This document shows positions 9,260 to 18,243 of a stretch of 64,000 nucleotides of DNA, piece by piece. The notes beneath the pieces were generated by a model that saw nothing but the letters and a program-made list of their open reading frames with translations, made no database searches and was not told where the DNA came from. The stretch comes from an uncultured Oscillibacter sp. (GTDB lineage Bacteria; Bacillota; Clostridia; Oscillospirales; Oscillospiraceae). Every line of letters starts with the position of its first letter. The first letter of the stretch is position 1. The stretch lies in the NCBI GenBank assembly GCA_910587875.1, contig CAJUOD010000005.1, forward strand, positions 1 to 64,000. Direction: 5' to 3'. Position numbers and translations under genes: made by a program.

Positions 9260-10057
9260 ATGCTGACACCGCAGGAGGTTTCCGCCCGCTCTTTCACCAA
9301 GACGATGATGGGCGGCTACAACATGACCATGGTGGACGAGTTCCTGGACGAGCTCACCGACGACTACACGTCCCTCTACAAGGAAAACGCCTCTCTCAAG
9401 GCCAAGATGAAGGTCCTGGTTGAGAAGGTGGAGGAGTACCGGGCCACGGAGGACTCCATGCGGGCCACCCTCCTCACCGCCCAGAAGATGGCGGACTCCC
9501 TGGTGAAGGAGGCGGAGGAGAAGCGGGACGAGATCCTCCGCCAGGCGGAGGCCGCCGCCCGGGACAAGGTGGACGGCTACCGCAAGGAGGCCGAGCAGTG
9601 CGCCAGGCGCCTCCAGCAGGGACAGGAGGAGATCCAGCGCTTCGTGGCGGAGAGCCGGGCGCTGTGCCAGAAGGAGCTCCAGTTCCTGGAGGAGTTCCCC
9701 GCCCTCCCCCTGGCGGAGGAGAGCGAGCCCGTGGCCGCCGCCGTGGAGGAGATCGAGGAGAAAATCCTCTCCGCCGGAGAGCCCGCCCCCGCCCCCGCCG
9801 CGCCGGAGCCCGCTCCCCAGGCGGAGGAGCCCGCGGCGGAACGCACGCCGGAGGCCGTAACCGGCCCCGTGGAGGAGGTCTTCCGCACCTTAGTGGCCGG
9901 GCCCAAGGGCTCCGAGGAAAAGGCCCCCACGGCGGAGAAGCTGCTGGACACCCTGGCGGCGGCGGAGGCTCAGGAGCCCGAGGATCTGAGCGCCACCCGG
10001 CGGGTGAACATCAACGAGCTGAAATTCGGCCCCAACTACCGGAGCGAGGCGGACTGA
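9260..10057 (+). CDS. DivIVA-domain protein
   Basis: A 265-residue DivIVA family protein. The N-terminal membrane-binding segment (LTPQEVSARSFTKTMMGGYNMTMVDEFLDEL) is diagnostic; a long coiled coil follows to about residue 150, then an acidic, proline- and alanine-rich linker and a short conserved-looking C-terminus (INELKFGPNY). DivIVA proteins recognise negatively curved membrane at septa and poles and recruit division, sporulation or wall factors. The proline-rich tail is longer than in Bacillus DivIVA. Confidence 0.92.
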   Translation: MLTPQEVSARSFTKTMMGGYNMTMVDEFLDELTDDYTSLYKENASLKAKMKVLVEKVEEYRATEDSMRATLLTAQKMADSLVKEAEEKRDEILRQAEAAARDKVDGYRKEAEQCARRLQQGQEEIQRFVAESRALCQKELQFLEEFPALPLAEESEPVAAAVEEIEEKILSAGEPAPAPAAPEPAPQAEEPAAERTPEAVTGPVEEVFRTLVAGPKGSEEKAPTAEKLLDTLAAAEAQEPEDLSATRRVNINELKFGPNYRSEAD

Positions 10058-10085
10058 CCGCCCCTCCAGCAAGGAGGGAGAGGCC

Positions 10086-10970
10086 ATGCAGCGGCCCATC
10101 ATCGCGTTCCTGTACGACTTCGACAAGACCCTGTGCACCACGGACATGCAGGACTACGCCTTTATTCCCAGCCTGGGGATGACCCCGGCGGAGTTCTGGG
10201 CGGAGGCCAACGGCTTCGGCCGGGAGAACCGCATCGACGGCATTCTGGCCTACATGTACACCATGCTCCGGGAGGCGGAGCGGAAAAACCTGCCCTTCAC
10301 CCGGGAGGACCTGGTGGAGAAGGGCAGGGGGATCGAGCTCTTCCCCGGGGTCGAGGGCTGGTTTGCCCGGATCAACGCCTTCGGGGAGACCCAGGGGGTC
10401 CAGGTGGAGCACTACGTCATCTCCTCCGGCCTCCGGGAGATCATCGAGGGGTCCTCCATCAGCCATGAATTTAAGGAGATCTACGCCAGCGAGTTTTACT
10501 ACGACGAGGCGGGCCGCCCCGTCTGGCCCAAGCTGGCGGTAAACTTCACGGCCAAGACCCAGTTTGTCTACCGGATCAACAAGGGGGTCCTGGACGTCTC
10601 CGACGACAAGACCCTCAACGACTCCATGCCCGACGACAGCAAGCGGGTTCCCTTCCCCAACATGATTTACATGGGGGACGGTCTTTCCGACGTGCCCTGC
10701 ATGAAGATGATGCGGGCCTACGGGGGCCAGGCCATCGCCGTGTACCAGGGGGCCAACCGGGCCGGGGTGGAGGAGCTCCTGGCCAGGCGCCGGGTGGACT
10801 ACATCTTCCCGGCGGACTACCGGGAGGGCACGGGCCTGGATGAGACGGTGAAGAACATCATCCGCAAAATGGCCATTACCGACCGGCTGTGGGAGGAGAA
10901 CCACTACCAGCTCCGCCACCTGGGGGAGGACGTGCTGCCCGACCAGGTAGGGCTGTTTTCCAATCTGTGA
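10086..10970 (+). CDS. HAD family phosphatase-like hydrolase
   Basis: A 294-residue haloacid-dehalogenase superfamily protein. Motif I is FLYDFDKTLCT (nucleophile and second aspartate), motif II is in YVISSGLREII, and motif IV is YMGDGLSDVPCMKMM. A helical cap lies between motifs I and II. The family includes phosphoserine-phosphatase-like enzymes, but the substrate is not predictable here. A terminator follows immediately, so it is the last gene of the mutS-to-divIVA run. Confidence 0.85.
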   Translation: MQRPIIAFLYDFDKTLCTTDMQDYAFIPSLGMTPAEFWAEANGFGRENRIDGILAYMYTMLREAERKNLPFTREDLVEKGRGIELFPGVEGWFARINAFGETQGVQVEHYVISSGLREIIEGSSISHEFKEIYASEFYYDEAGRPVWPKLAVNFTAKTQFVYRINKGVLDVSDDKTLNDSMPDDSKRVPFPNMIYMGDGLSDVPCMKMMRAYGGQAIAVYQGANRAGVEELLARRRVDYIFPADYREGTGLDETVKNIIRKMAITDRLWEENHYQLRHLGEDVLPDQVGLFSNL

Positions 10971-10979
10971 CCAGCGACG

Positions 10980-11006
10980 GGACCGCTCTTGGGCGGTCCT
11001 GTTTTT
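10980..11006 (+). terminator. Rho-independent terminator
   Basis: A 7-bp GC-rich stem GGACCGC / GCGGTCC with a 6-base loop is followed within two bases by a run of T residues (11002-11006). It lies 10 bp after the HAD gene stop and ends the long plus-strand operon. Confidence 0.85.
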
Positions 11007-11062
11007 CTTGCAAATCCTGCCCTTCCGTGGTACAATGGAGCATCCAAAAAGGGGGGCCGCCT

Positions 11063-11539
11063 ATGAGCCGCATCAGCAAGGAAAACTACTACCTGGACAT
11101 CGCCCAGACCGTCCTGGAGCGGGCCACCTGCCTGCGGCGGGTCTACGGGGCCATCATCGTGAACAACGACGAGATCATCTCCACCGGCTACAACGGCGCC
11201 CCCCGGGGCCGGGCCAACTGCTCGGGACTGGGCTACTGCTCCCGGGAGGCCCTCCAGGTCCCCCGGGGGGAGCGCTACGAGCTCTGCCGCAGCGTCCACG
11301 CCGAGGCCAACGCCATCATCTCCGCCGCCCGGCGGGACATGGTGGGCGGCACCCTCTACCTGGTGGGGCGGGACGCCCAGACCGGGGCGCTGCTGGGAGA
11401 CGCCACCTCCTGCTCCATGTGCCGCCGCCTGGTCATCAACGCCGGGCTGGAGCGGGTGGTCATCCGCCGGACGGAGACGGAGTTCGAGGTCATCCCCGTC
11501 TCGGATTGGATCGCCGAAGATGACGCTGTTCCCGTCTGA
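11063..11539 (+). CDS. dCMP deaminase family protein
   Basis: A 158-residue zinc-dependent deaminase of the dCMP deaminase/ComEB family. The zinc and catalytic motifs are visible: VHAEANAI (His and catalytic Glu) and SCSMCRR (paired Cys). The substrate-side segment TGYNGAPRGRANC is typical of dCMP deaminases, which supply dUMP for dTMP synthesis. The start at 11063 follows a G-rich ribosome binding site; upstream codons in frame are the previous intergenic region. Confidence 0.88.
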   Translation: MSRISKENYYLDIAQTVLERATCLRRVYGAIIVNNDEIISTGYNGAPRGRANCSGLGYCSREALQVPRGERYELCRSVHAEANAIISAARRDMVGGTLYLVGRDAQTGALLGDATSCSMCRRLVINAGLERVVIRRTETEFEVIPVSDWIAEDDAVPV

Positions 11540-11560
11540 GGGACGAAAGGAAGGATTTGC

Positions 11561-13858
11561 TTGAAAGCGGGACTTCTCACCTTCTATCATCTGCACCACT
11601 ACGGAGCCGTCCTCCAGGCCGCGGCCACCCAGAGGGCCCTGGCCTCCCTGGGCTGGGACTGCGAGACTGTCGACTACTTCGTCAACCAGGACAACCGCAT
11701 CCTCAAGCCCCCCACAAGTCCGGGGCGGGCGGCGAACGACGCCTACAACGCCCTCCACTACGCCGCCCTGAAGCGGCGCGCGCGGAGGTTTGAGGACTTC
11801 TCCAGGGCCAACCTGCGCCTGACGGCCCGCCGCTACGGGAGCCTGGAGGAGCTGCGGGAGGCGAAGCTGCCCTATGACCTTCTTGTCTCCGGCAGCGACC
11901 AGATCTGGAATCCCACCATCTTCCCCGACGGGCGCTTCGACCCTGTGTTCTTCGGGGCCTTCTCCCCCCTGCGGAAGATCGCCTACGCCCCCTCCTTCGG
12001 CGTGGCCCGCCTGCCCGCGGGCATGGAGGGGGAGCTGAAGGAGTATCTCGCGGGCTTCTCCCACCTCTCCGTCCGGGAGCCCGCCGGGCGGGACATCATC
12101 CGGGAGGCCGCCGGGCGGGAGGCCCGGGTGGTGCCGGACCCCACCCTGCTGCTGACGGCGGAGGAATGGTCCTCCCTGGCGGCGGAGCGGACGGTCCCGG
12201 AGGAGTATATCCTCTGCTACGGCATCTCCCGCTCCGAGGCGCTGGAGCCCTATATCCGCCGCCTGGCGGAGGAGACGGGCCTGCCGGTGGTCCAGCTCTG
12301 CGGCACCCGGCACAAGCTCCACCCCAAGGCCCGCATGGTTTTCGACGCGGGCCCGGCGGAGTTCCTGAGCCTGATGCGGCACGCCGCCTATGTCTGCACC
12401 AACTCCTTCCACGGGACGGTGTTCTCCGTCGTGTTTCAGCGGCCCTTCTTCACCGCCGTGGCCCCGGCGGAGCTCCGGGACCCGGAGCGGTCCCGGACCT
12501 TCAGCCTGCTGAGCCGCCTGGGGCTGGCGGACCGGGTGGCGGGCCGGGAGTCCGCCGCCGGGCTGCTGGACGTGCCCGACTGGCCCGCCGCGGAGGCGCG
12601 GCTGAAGGCCGCCCGGGAGGACGCCATGGCCTATCTGAAGGCCGCCCTGGCGGACGAGCCCTGGGCGGAGGCGTCCGCCCCCGCCCGGGAGGAGGGCCCC
12701 CTGCTGGCGGACCACGCCCTCTGCACCGGCTGCTCCGCCTGCGCCGCCCGCTGTCCCCAGGACGCCATTTCCATGGTCCGGGACAGGGAGGGCTTCGCCT
12801 TTCCCCGCGTGGACCCGGACAAGTGCGTCCACTGCGGCCTGTGTACCAAGACCTGCCCCGTGCTCCGGAGCCGGGAGCCCCAGTCTCCCCCCGCCGCCTT
12901 CGCCGCCTGGAACAAGGAGGCGGACGTCCGGCGGGACTCCACCTCCGGCGGGGCCTTCTCCGCCTTGGCGGACTATGTACTGGAGGGGGGCGGCGTGGTC
13001 TTCGGCGCGGCCCTGGACGGGAAGCAGCGCTTAAGGCACATCGCCTGTTTCCGCAAGGAGGACCTCTGGCGCCTCCGGGGGGCCAAGTACGTCCAGAGCG
13101 ACCTGGGGGACACCTTCCGGGAGGTGAAAAAGTGCCTGGAAACCCGGCAGGTCCTCTTCTCCGGCACCCCCTGCCAGGTGGACGGGCTGTACCGCTATCT
13201 GGGCCGCCGCCCGGAGAACCTGACCACCTGCGATTTGGTCTGTCACGGCGTGCCCTCCCCCGGCGTGTGGGAGGACATGGCCCGCTATATCGAGCGGAAG
13301 CGGGGCCGGGAGCTCCAGACCGTCCGCTTCCGCAACAAGGTGGAGGGCTGGAAAAACAGCCACTTCACCGCCGTCTACGACGACGGCACCGTGGACACCC
13401 GCCCCCTCTTTGAGACGGAGTACGGCCGGGCCTTCGGCCGGGCGCTGTTCCTGCGGCCCAGCTGCCACCGCTGCCCCTACGCCAGTATAAACCGCCCCGG
13501 GGACTTTACCCTGGGGGACCTGTGGGGCCTCCGCCCCGGCGAGCTGCCGGAGGAGCAGCAGAAGGGCGTCAGCCTCCTGCTGGTGAACACCCCCCACGCC
13601 AGCCACGTCTTCGACCAGCTCCCCCTGTGCCGCCGCCCCTACTCCCTGGAGCGGGCCGTGGAGGGCAACCCCCGGCTGGCCTCCCCCACCGCCCAGCCGG
13701 CGGACCGGGCGGCCTTCTTCGCCGCCTACGCCCGGGAGCCCTTCGACCAGGTGGCCCGGAAGTTCTGCGCCCTGCCCCCCCTGCCCCTCCGGGCCGTGGG
13801 GAAGGTCCTGTCTCCGGAGATGAAGGCGAGGATCAAAAGGGTTCTGAAACGAGGATAG
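11561..13858 (+). CDS. Fused polysaccharide pyruvyl transferase / FrhB-like iron-sulfur protein
   Basis: A 765-residue two-part protein. Residues 1 to about 365 look like a polysaccharide pyruvyl transferase (LLTFYHLHHYGAVLQA at the start, LVSGSDQIWNP, TNSFHGTVFS), which adds ketal pyruvate to glycans. Residues about 384-445 form a two-cluster ferredoxin domain (CTGCSACAARCP ... CVHCGLCTKTCP), and the rest resembles the N and C domains of the F420 hydrogenase/dehydrogenase beta subunit (TSGGAFSAL, GTPCQVDGL, CDLVCHGVPSPG). These two families often sit as neighbouring genes in clostridial and Bacteroides glycan loci; here they are one protein. The start is a TTG behind AAAGGAAGG, the only start that gives the complete pyruvyl transferase N-terminus. 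Confidence 0.85.
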   Translation: MKAGLLTFYHLHHYGAVLQAAATQRALASLGWDCETVDYFVNQDNRILKPPTSPGRAANDAYNALHYAALKRRARRFEDFSRANLRLTARRYGSLEELREAKLPYDLLVSGSDQIWNPTIFPDGRFDPVFFGAFSPLRKIAYAPSFGVARLPAGMEGELKEYLAGFSHLSVREPAGRDIIREAAGREARVVPDPTLLLTAEEWSSLAAERTVPEEYILCYGISRSEALEPYIRRLAEETGLPVVQLCGTRHKLHPKARMVFDAGPAEFLSLMRHAAYVCTNSFHGTVFSVVFQRPFFTAVAPAELRDPERSRTFSLLSRLGLADRVAGRESAAGLLDVPDWPAAEARLKAAREDAMAYLKAALADEPWAEASAPAREEGPLLADHALCTGCSACAARCPQDAISMVRDREGFAFPRVDPDKCVHCGLCTKTCPVLRSREPQSPPAAFAAWNKEADVRRDSTSGGAFSALADYVLEGGGVVFGAALDGKQRLRHIACFRKEDLWRLRGAKYVQSDLGDTFREVKKCLETRQVLFSGTPCQVDGLYRYLGRRPENLTTCDLVCHGVPSPGVWEDMARYIERKRGRELQTVRFRNKVEGWKNSHFTAVYDDGTVDTRPLFETEYGRAFGRALFLRPSCHRCPYASINRPGDFTLGDLWGLRPGELPEEQQKGVSLLLVNTPHASHVFDQLPLCRRPYSLERAVEGNPRLASPTAQPADRAAFFAAYAREPFDQVARKFCALPPLPLRAVGKVLSPEMKARIKRVLKRG

Positions 13859-13863
13859 AAAAA

Positions 13864-13889
13864 AGCCCCCTGTTGAGGGGGCTTTTTTT
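13864..13889. terminator. Bidirectional terminator between convergent genes
   Basis: A stem AGCCCCC / GGGGGCT with a 6-base loop is flanked by A residues on the left and seven T residues on the right. It can end transcription of the plus-strand fusion gene, and on the opposite strand that of tex. Confidence 0.88.
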
Positions 13890-13894
13890 CGCGC

Positions 13895-16057
13895 TCATTT
13901 CGCCTGCCGCATGGAGAGGGAGATCCGCTTCTTCTTCTCGTCCACCTCCAGGACCAGCACCTTCACCACGTCCCCCACAGAGACCACCTCCGAGGGGTGC
14001 TTCACCCGGCGGTCCGCCACCTGGGAGATGTGGACCAGCCCGTCCTGGTGGACACCGATGTCCACGAAGACGCCGAAGTCGATGACGTTCCGCACCGTGC
14101 CCGTCAGCACCATGCCGGGCTTCAAGTCCTTCATGTCCAGCACGTCCGTCCGGAGCACGGGCTTGGGCAGGTCGTCCCGCACGTCCCGGCCCGGCTTCAT
14201 CAGCTCGGACACCACGTCCCGCAGGGTGGGCACGCCCACGCCCGCGTCCTCAGCGGCCTTTTCCTCCCCGTAGGCGGACACCTGGGCGGGGAGGTTCTGG
14301 AGCTTCCCGGCCCTCACGTCCGCCAGGGAGTGGCCCGTCAGTTGCAGCAGCTTCTCCGCCGCCGGGTAGCTCTCCGGGTGGACGGCGGTGTTGTCCAGCA
14401 CGGAGGCGCTCTCCGGCACCCGGAGGAAGCCCGCGCACTGCTGGAAGGCCTTGGGCCCCAGCTTGGGGACCTTCAGGATCTGCTTCCGGGCGGTAAAGGG
14501 CCCGTTGGCCTCCCGGTAGGCCACAATGTTTTTCGCCGTAGCCGCCGTCAGGCCGGAGACCCGCCGGAGGAGGGAGGGGGAGGCCGTGTTCACGTCCACG
14601 CCCACGGCGTTGACGCAGTCCTCCACCACGCCGTTCAGGGCCTCGTCCAGGCGCTTCGGAGGCATGTCGTGCTGGTACTGCCCCACGCCGATGGCCTTGG
14701 GGTCGATCTTCACCAGCTCCGCCAGGGGGTCCTGGAGCCGCCGGGCGATGGACACGGCGCTCCTCAGATTCACGTCGTACTCCGGGAACTCCTCCGCTGC
14801 CAGGGGGCTGGCGGAGTACACGGAGGCCCCGGCCTCCGAGACGATCATATAGCTGACATTCGCCCCGGCGGCGTTCTCCTGCCGGATGAGCTCCACGGCC
14901 ATTTGCTCCGTCTCCCGGCTGGCGGTGCCGTTGCCGATGGCGATGTGCTCCACGCCGTGCTTCCGGATGAGCTTCGCCAGGGCGGCGATGGCCTCCTTTT
15001 TCTGCCGCTCGCCGTAGGTGGGGTAGACCACGGCGGTGTCCAGCACCTTCCCGGTCCCGTCCACCACGGCCACCTTGCACCCCATGCGGTAGCCGGGGTC
15101 CAGGCCCATGGTCACCTTCCCCTTCACCGGGGGCTGCATCAGAAGGGGCTTGAGGTTCAGGGCGAACTGTCCAATCGCCCCCTCGCTGGCGGCCTCCGTC
15201 AGGGTGGACCGGGCCTCCCGCTCCAGAGAGGGGAAGATGAGGCGGTCATAGGCGTCCTCCACCGCGGCCTTGACGAACTCCATGGCGGGGGTCCCCGGGA
15301 CCACCACCCGGCGGCGCAAAGTCCGCAGGGCCAGCTCCCGGTCCAGCTGGACGGAAACCTTCAGCTTCTCCTCCTTCTCCCCCCGGTTGATGGCCAGCAC
15401 CTGGTGGCCCTGCATCCGGGAGAGGGACTGGGTGAAGTCGTAGTAGAGCCGGTAGACGGTGTCCTCCTCCACAGCCGCCTCGCTGCGGAGCTTTCCGTCT
15501 CTCGCCAGCAGGGCCCGGAGGGACTTCCGGAGCTCCGCGTCGTCGCTGAGCAGTTCCGCCACGATGTCGCTGGCTCCCGCCAGGGCGTCCTCCGCCGTCT
15601 CCACGCCTTTCTCGGGGTCCACGTACTTCGCCGCCTCCGTCAGGGGGTCCGGGCAGTCCCGCCCCTGGGCGTAGAGGAGCTCCGCCAGGGGCTGGAGTCC
15701 CTTCTCCCGGGCCACGGTGGCCCGGGTCCGGCGCTTCTGCTTATAGGGGCGGTACAGGTCCTCCACCTCCGCCAGGGTGGCGGCGGCGTCGATGGCCCGG
15801 GCCAGCTCCTCGGTGAGCTTGCCCTGCTCCTCGATGGACTTCTTCACGGCCTCCCGCCGCTCCTGGAGGCCCCGGAGATAGTTCAGCCGCTCCTCCAGAT
15901 TGCGGAGGGTGGTGTCGTCCATGGCCCCGTGAAGCTCCTTGCGGTAGCGGGCGATGAAGGGGATGGTGTTCCCCTCGTCCAGCAGGCGGACCACGTTGTC
16001 CACGTACTGTTCGGGCTGGTTCAGCTCCCGGGCGAGCTGGGTGATGATGGCGTCCAT
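13895..16057 (-). CDS. tex: Tex family RNA-binding protein
   Basis: A 720-residue Tex protein, a conserved nucleic-acid-binding factor linked to transcription and RNA metabolism. The N-terminal helical domain contains the NTIPFIARYRKE and LYRPYKQKRRTRA segments typical of Tex. The YqgF-like RNase H fold (LDPGYRMGCKVAVVDGTG), the helix-hairpin-helix part (KNIVAYREANGPF) and the C-terminal S1 domain (GTVRNVIDFGVFVDIGVHQDG, LVHISQ) follow in order. Length is normal. It lies 10 bp downstream of the MATE gene on the same strand. Confidence 0.95.
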   Translation of the reverse strand: MDAIITQLARELNQPEQYVDNVVRLLDEGNTIPFIARYRKELHGAMDDTTLRNLEERLNYLRGLQERREAVKKSIEEQGKLTEELARAIDAAATLAEVEDLYRPYKQKRRTRATVAREKGLQPLAELLYAQGRDCPDPLTEAAKYVDPEKGVETAEDALAGASDIVAELLSDDAELRKSLRALLARDGKLRSEAAVEEDTVYRLYYDFTQSLSRMQGHQVLAINRGEKEEKLKVSVQLDRELALRTLRRRVVVPGTPAMEFVKAAVEDAYDRLIFPSLEREARSTLTEAASEGAIGQFALNLKPLLMQPPVKGKVTMGLDPGYRMGCKVAVVDGTGKVLDTAVVYPTYGERQKKEAIAALAKLIRKHGVEHIAIGNGTASRETEQMAVELIRQENAAGANVSYMIVSEAGASVYSASPLAAEEFPEYDVNLRSAVSIARRLQDPLAELVKIDPKAIGVGQYQHDMPPKRLDEALNGVVEDCVNAVGVDVNTASPSLLRRVSGLTAATAKNIVAYREANGPFTARKQILKVPKLGPKAFQQCAGFLRVPESASVLDNTAVHPESYPAAEKLLQLTGHSLADVRAGKLQNLPAQVSAYGEEKAAEDAGVGVPTLRDVVSELMKPGRDVRDDLPKPVLRTDVLDMKDLKPGMVLTGTVRNVIDFGVFVDIGVHQDGLVHISQVADRRVKHPSEVVSVGDVVKVLVLEVDEKKKRISLSMRQAK

Positions 16058-16067
16058 AAAACCTCCC

Positions 16068-17474
16068 TTATCCGTTGGCCTGTTTCTTCTGCCGGAGGGC
16101 CGCGATGCGCTCCTCCGCCGCCCGCATGGTCTTGCGGAGGAAGATGATGCTCAAAATCAGGGATACCACTTCCGAGATGGGGAAGCAGAACCACACCAGG
16201 TCCAGAATTCCCGTCTGGGCCAGCAGCCATGCCGACGGCAGCAACGCCGCCAGCTGGCGGCAGACGGAGCAAATGAGGGTGTATACCGGGTTGCCGATGG
16301 CCTGGCACACGGACCCGGCGATGATGTCGAAGCCCGCCAGCAGGAAGGAGTAGCTGATGACCCGCAGGGCCACCGTGCCGATGGAGAGCATCTCCTCCGA
16401 GGCGTTGAAGAAGCCCAGAAGCGTGCCGGGAATCAGGTTGAAGGCGGCGCAGCCGGCGACCATGATGACCGTAGCCGTGACGGCGGTGAGCTGGAAGGTC
16501 TTGCGTACCCGGTCCAGCCGGGCGGCGCCGTAGTTATAGGAGATGATGGGCACCATGCCGTTGTTCAATCCGAAGACCGGCATGAAGATGAAGCTCTGGA
16601 GCTTGAAGTAGGCCCCGAAGACCGCCGTGGCCGTGTCGGTGAAGGAGATCAGAATCTTGTTCATGCCGAAGGTCATGACGGAGCCGATGGACTGCATGAT
16701 GATGGAGGGCAGGCCCACCCGGTAGATCTCCCGGGCGATGAACCGGTCCGGCCGGATATCCCGGAGGCGGATGTGGATGTCCTTGTTGAATTTCAGGTTC
16801 ATCCAAAGGCCGATGAGGGCCGCCACAATCTGACCGAAGACCGTGGCCACGGCGGCCCCGGCCACCTCCATCCGGGGGAAGCCGAAGAGGCCGAAGATCA
16901 AAATGGGGTCCAGGATGATGTTGATCACCGCCCCGATGAGCTGGGTGATCATGGAGTACACCGTCCGGCCCGTGGACTGGAGGAGCCGCTCGAAGCAGAA
17001 CTGGCTGAAGATGCCGATGGAGAGGCCCAGGCAGATCCGGGCGTAGTCCGTGCCGTAGTCCACAATGGGCTTGATGTCCGTCTGGGCCAGGAAGAAGGGC
17101 CGGGCCAGCAGAATGCCGCACACGCCGAAGACCACGGCGCTGACCAAGAAGATGAAGATGCCCGTGTTGGCGGCCTGGTCCGCCTGGTCCTGCTTCTTCT
17201 CCCCCAGGGACCGGGACAGCAGGGCGTTCATGCCCACCCCCGTGCCGCCGCCCACGGCGATCATCAGGTTCTGGAGGGGGAAGGCCAGGGACACGGCGTT
17301 CAGCGCGTCCTGGCTGATGCGGGCCACGAAGATGCTGTCCACCACGTTGTACAGGGCCTGGACCAGCATGGAGATCATCATGGGAACCGCCATGCCCGCC
17401 AGCAGCGGCGCGATGGCCATGGTGCCCATCTTATTCTCCTGGGGCGGAAGCGATTGCGTTTTGTTATCTTTCAT
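16068..17474 (-). CDS. MATE family efflux transporter
   Basis: A 468-residue protein with twelve hydrophobic segments and the two-lobed MATE pattern (PLLAGMAVPMMISMLVQALYN near the start and GLPSIIMQSIGSVMTF in the second half). MATE proteins export cationic drugs or metabolites using Na+ or H+ gradients. The frame is open upstream, but the ATG at 17474 is chosen because it follows AGAAAGGATT and yields the usual short hydrophilic start. A terminator-like hairpin separates it from the upstream secreted-protein gene, so it may have its own promoter. Confidence 0.92.
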   Translation of the reverse strand: MKDNKTQSLPPQENKMGTMAIAPLLAGMAVPMMISMLVQALYNVVDSIFVARISQDALNAVSLAFPLQNLMIAVGGGTGVGMNALLSRSLGEKKQDQADQAANTGIFIFLVSAVVFGVCGILLARPFFLAQTDIKPIVDYGTDYARICLGLSIGIFSQFCFERLLQSTGRTVYSMITQLIGAVINIILDPILIFGLFGFPRMEVAGAAVATVFGQIVAALIGLWMNLKFNKDIHIRLRDIRPDRFIAREIYRVGLPSIIMQSIGSVMTFGMNKILISFTDTATAVFGAYFKLQSFIFMPVFGLNNGMVPIISYNYGAARLDRVRKTFQLTAVTATVIMVAGCAAFNLIPGTLLGFFNASEEMLSIGTVALRVISYSFLLAGFDIIAGSVCQAIGNPVYTLICSVCRQLAALLPSAWLLAQTGILDLVWFCFPISEVVSLILSIIFLRKTMRAAEERIAALRQKKQANG

Positions 17475-17510
17475 CGGTAGAATCCTTTCTGTATATACAG
17501 GGCCTTGCGG

Positions 17511-17541
17511 AAAAAGGACGCGGCCTGACAGCCGCGCCTTT
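17511..17541 (-). terminator. Rho-independent terminator on the minus strand
   Basis: Read on the minus strand, GGCGCGGC and GCCGCGTC form a stem with a short loop (one G-T pair), followed by C and five T residues. It lies 16 bp downstream of the secreted protein gene and upstream of the MATE gene. Confidence 0.75.
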
Positions 17542-17556
17542 GATAAGGCTGGGAAG

Positions 17557-18240
17557 TTATTCGGGGTAGCGGGTGTAGACAACGCGGACGGACTCGCCCA
17601 GGTATCTGGGCTCGGCGTTCACCCGGGTGGGGTAGTCGGGGGCGTCGTCAAACCACCGGACCTTGCCTCCCACGTTGCCGTCGGCGGTCCGGACGCAGGG
17701 CAGGCCCCCCTGGTCGTGGGCCGTGGTCAGGGCCACATTGACGTGGACCGCTTTGCCGTCCGGGTTGATGCGGAACACGATGTCCCCGGGGCGCACCTGG
17801 GCGTTGTCCTCCAGCCTCCGGGCGGGGTTGGCGGAGGGGCCGAACACGTAGTCGCTGAGCATCGCCGCGAAGGCCCCGCAGGCCTCCTCATGGGACAGCT
17901 GGTATTCCGCCACGCAGGCGGCCCCTACGGACGTGCCCGGGTCCGAGGCGTACACGTTATTGCCGGACTCCGCCCGGTCCGGGGTGGTCCAGACCATGCC
18001 GTCCGGCCAGAGCTGCTTGGCCTCCGCCAGGAGCGCCAGGACGTTTTCCTCGGTGATGGGCTGCCCGTTCTGGAGCGTGCCCGTGGGGTGCCCGTTGTCC
18101 GCGATGGACCAGGCGGTCCCGGCGTCCGTGGTCCCGGCTGTCACGGCCTCGGCGGCGGGGCTTTCCTCCCGGGCCCCGCCGTCCTCCGGGGCGGGGAGGC
18201 CCAGGCAGAGGACCAGCGTCAAAAGCAGGATGGTTTTCAT
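17557..18240 (-). CDS. Secreted protein with a possible NlpC/P60- or CHAP-like fold
   Basis: A 227-residue protein with a signal peptide (MKTILLLTLVLCLGLPAPE). I do not recognise a named family with certainty. The segment ACGAFAAMLSDYVFG, followed by VRPGDIVFRI and HVNVAL, is spaced like the cysteine, beta-turn and histidine of papain-fold cell-wall peptidases or amidases, and similar segments occur in Ig-like and SLH-associated clostridial exoproteins. A peptidase or amidase role is therefore plausible but unproven. The gene starts 4 bp after prfB ends, suggesting cotranscription with prfB. Confidence 0.55.
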   Translation of the reverse strand: MKTILLLTLVLCLGLPAPEDGGAREESPAAEAVTAGTTDAGTAWSIADNGHPTGTLQNGQPITEENVLALLAEAKQLWPDGMVWTTPDRAESGNNVYASDPGTSVGAACVAEYQLSHEEACGAFAAMLSDYVFGPSANPARRLEDNAQVRPGDIVFRINPDGKAVHVNVALTTAHDQGGLPCVRTADGNVGGKVRWFDDAPDYPTRVNAEPRYLGESVRVVYTRYPE

Positions 18241-18243
18241 GCC

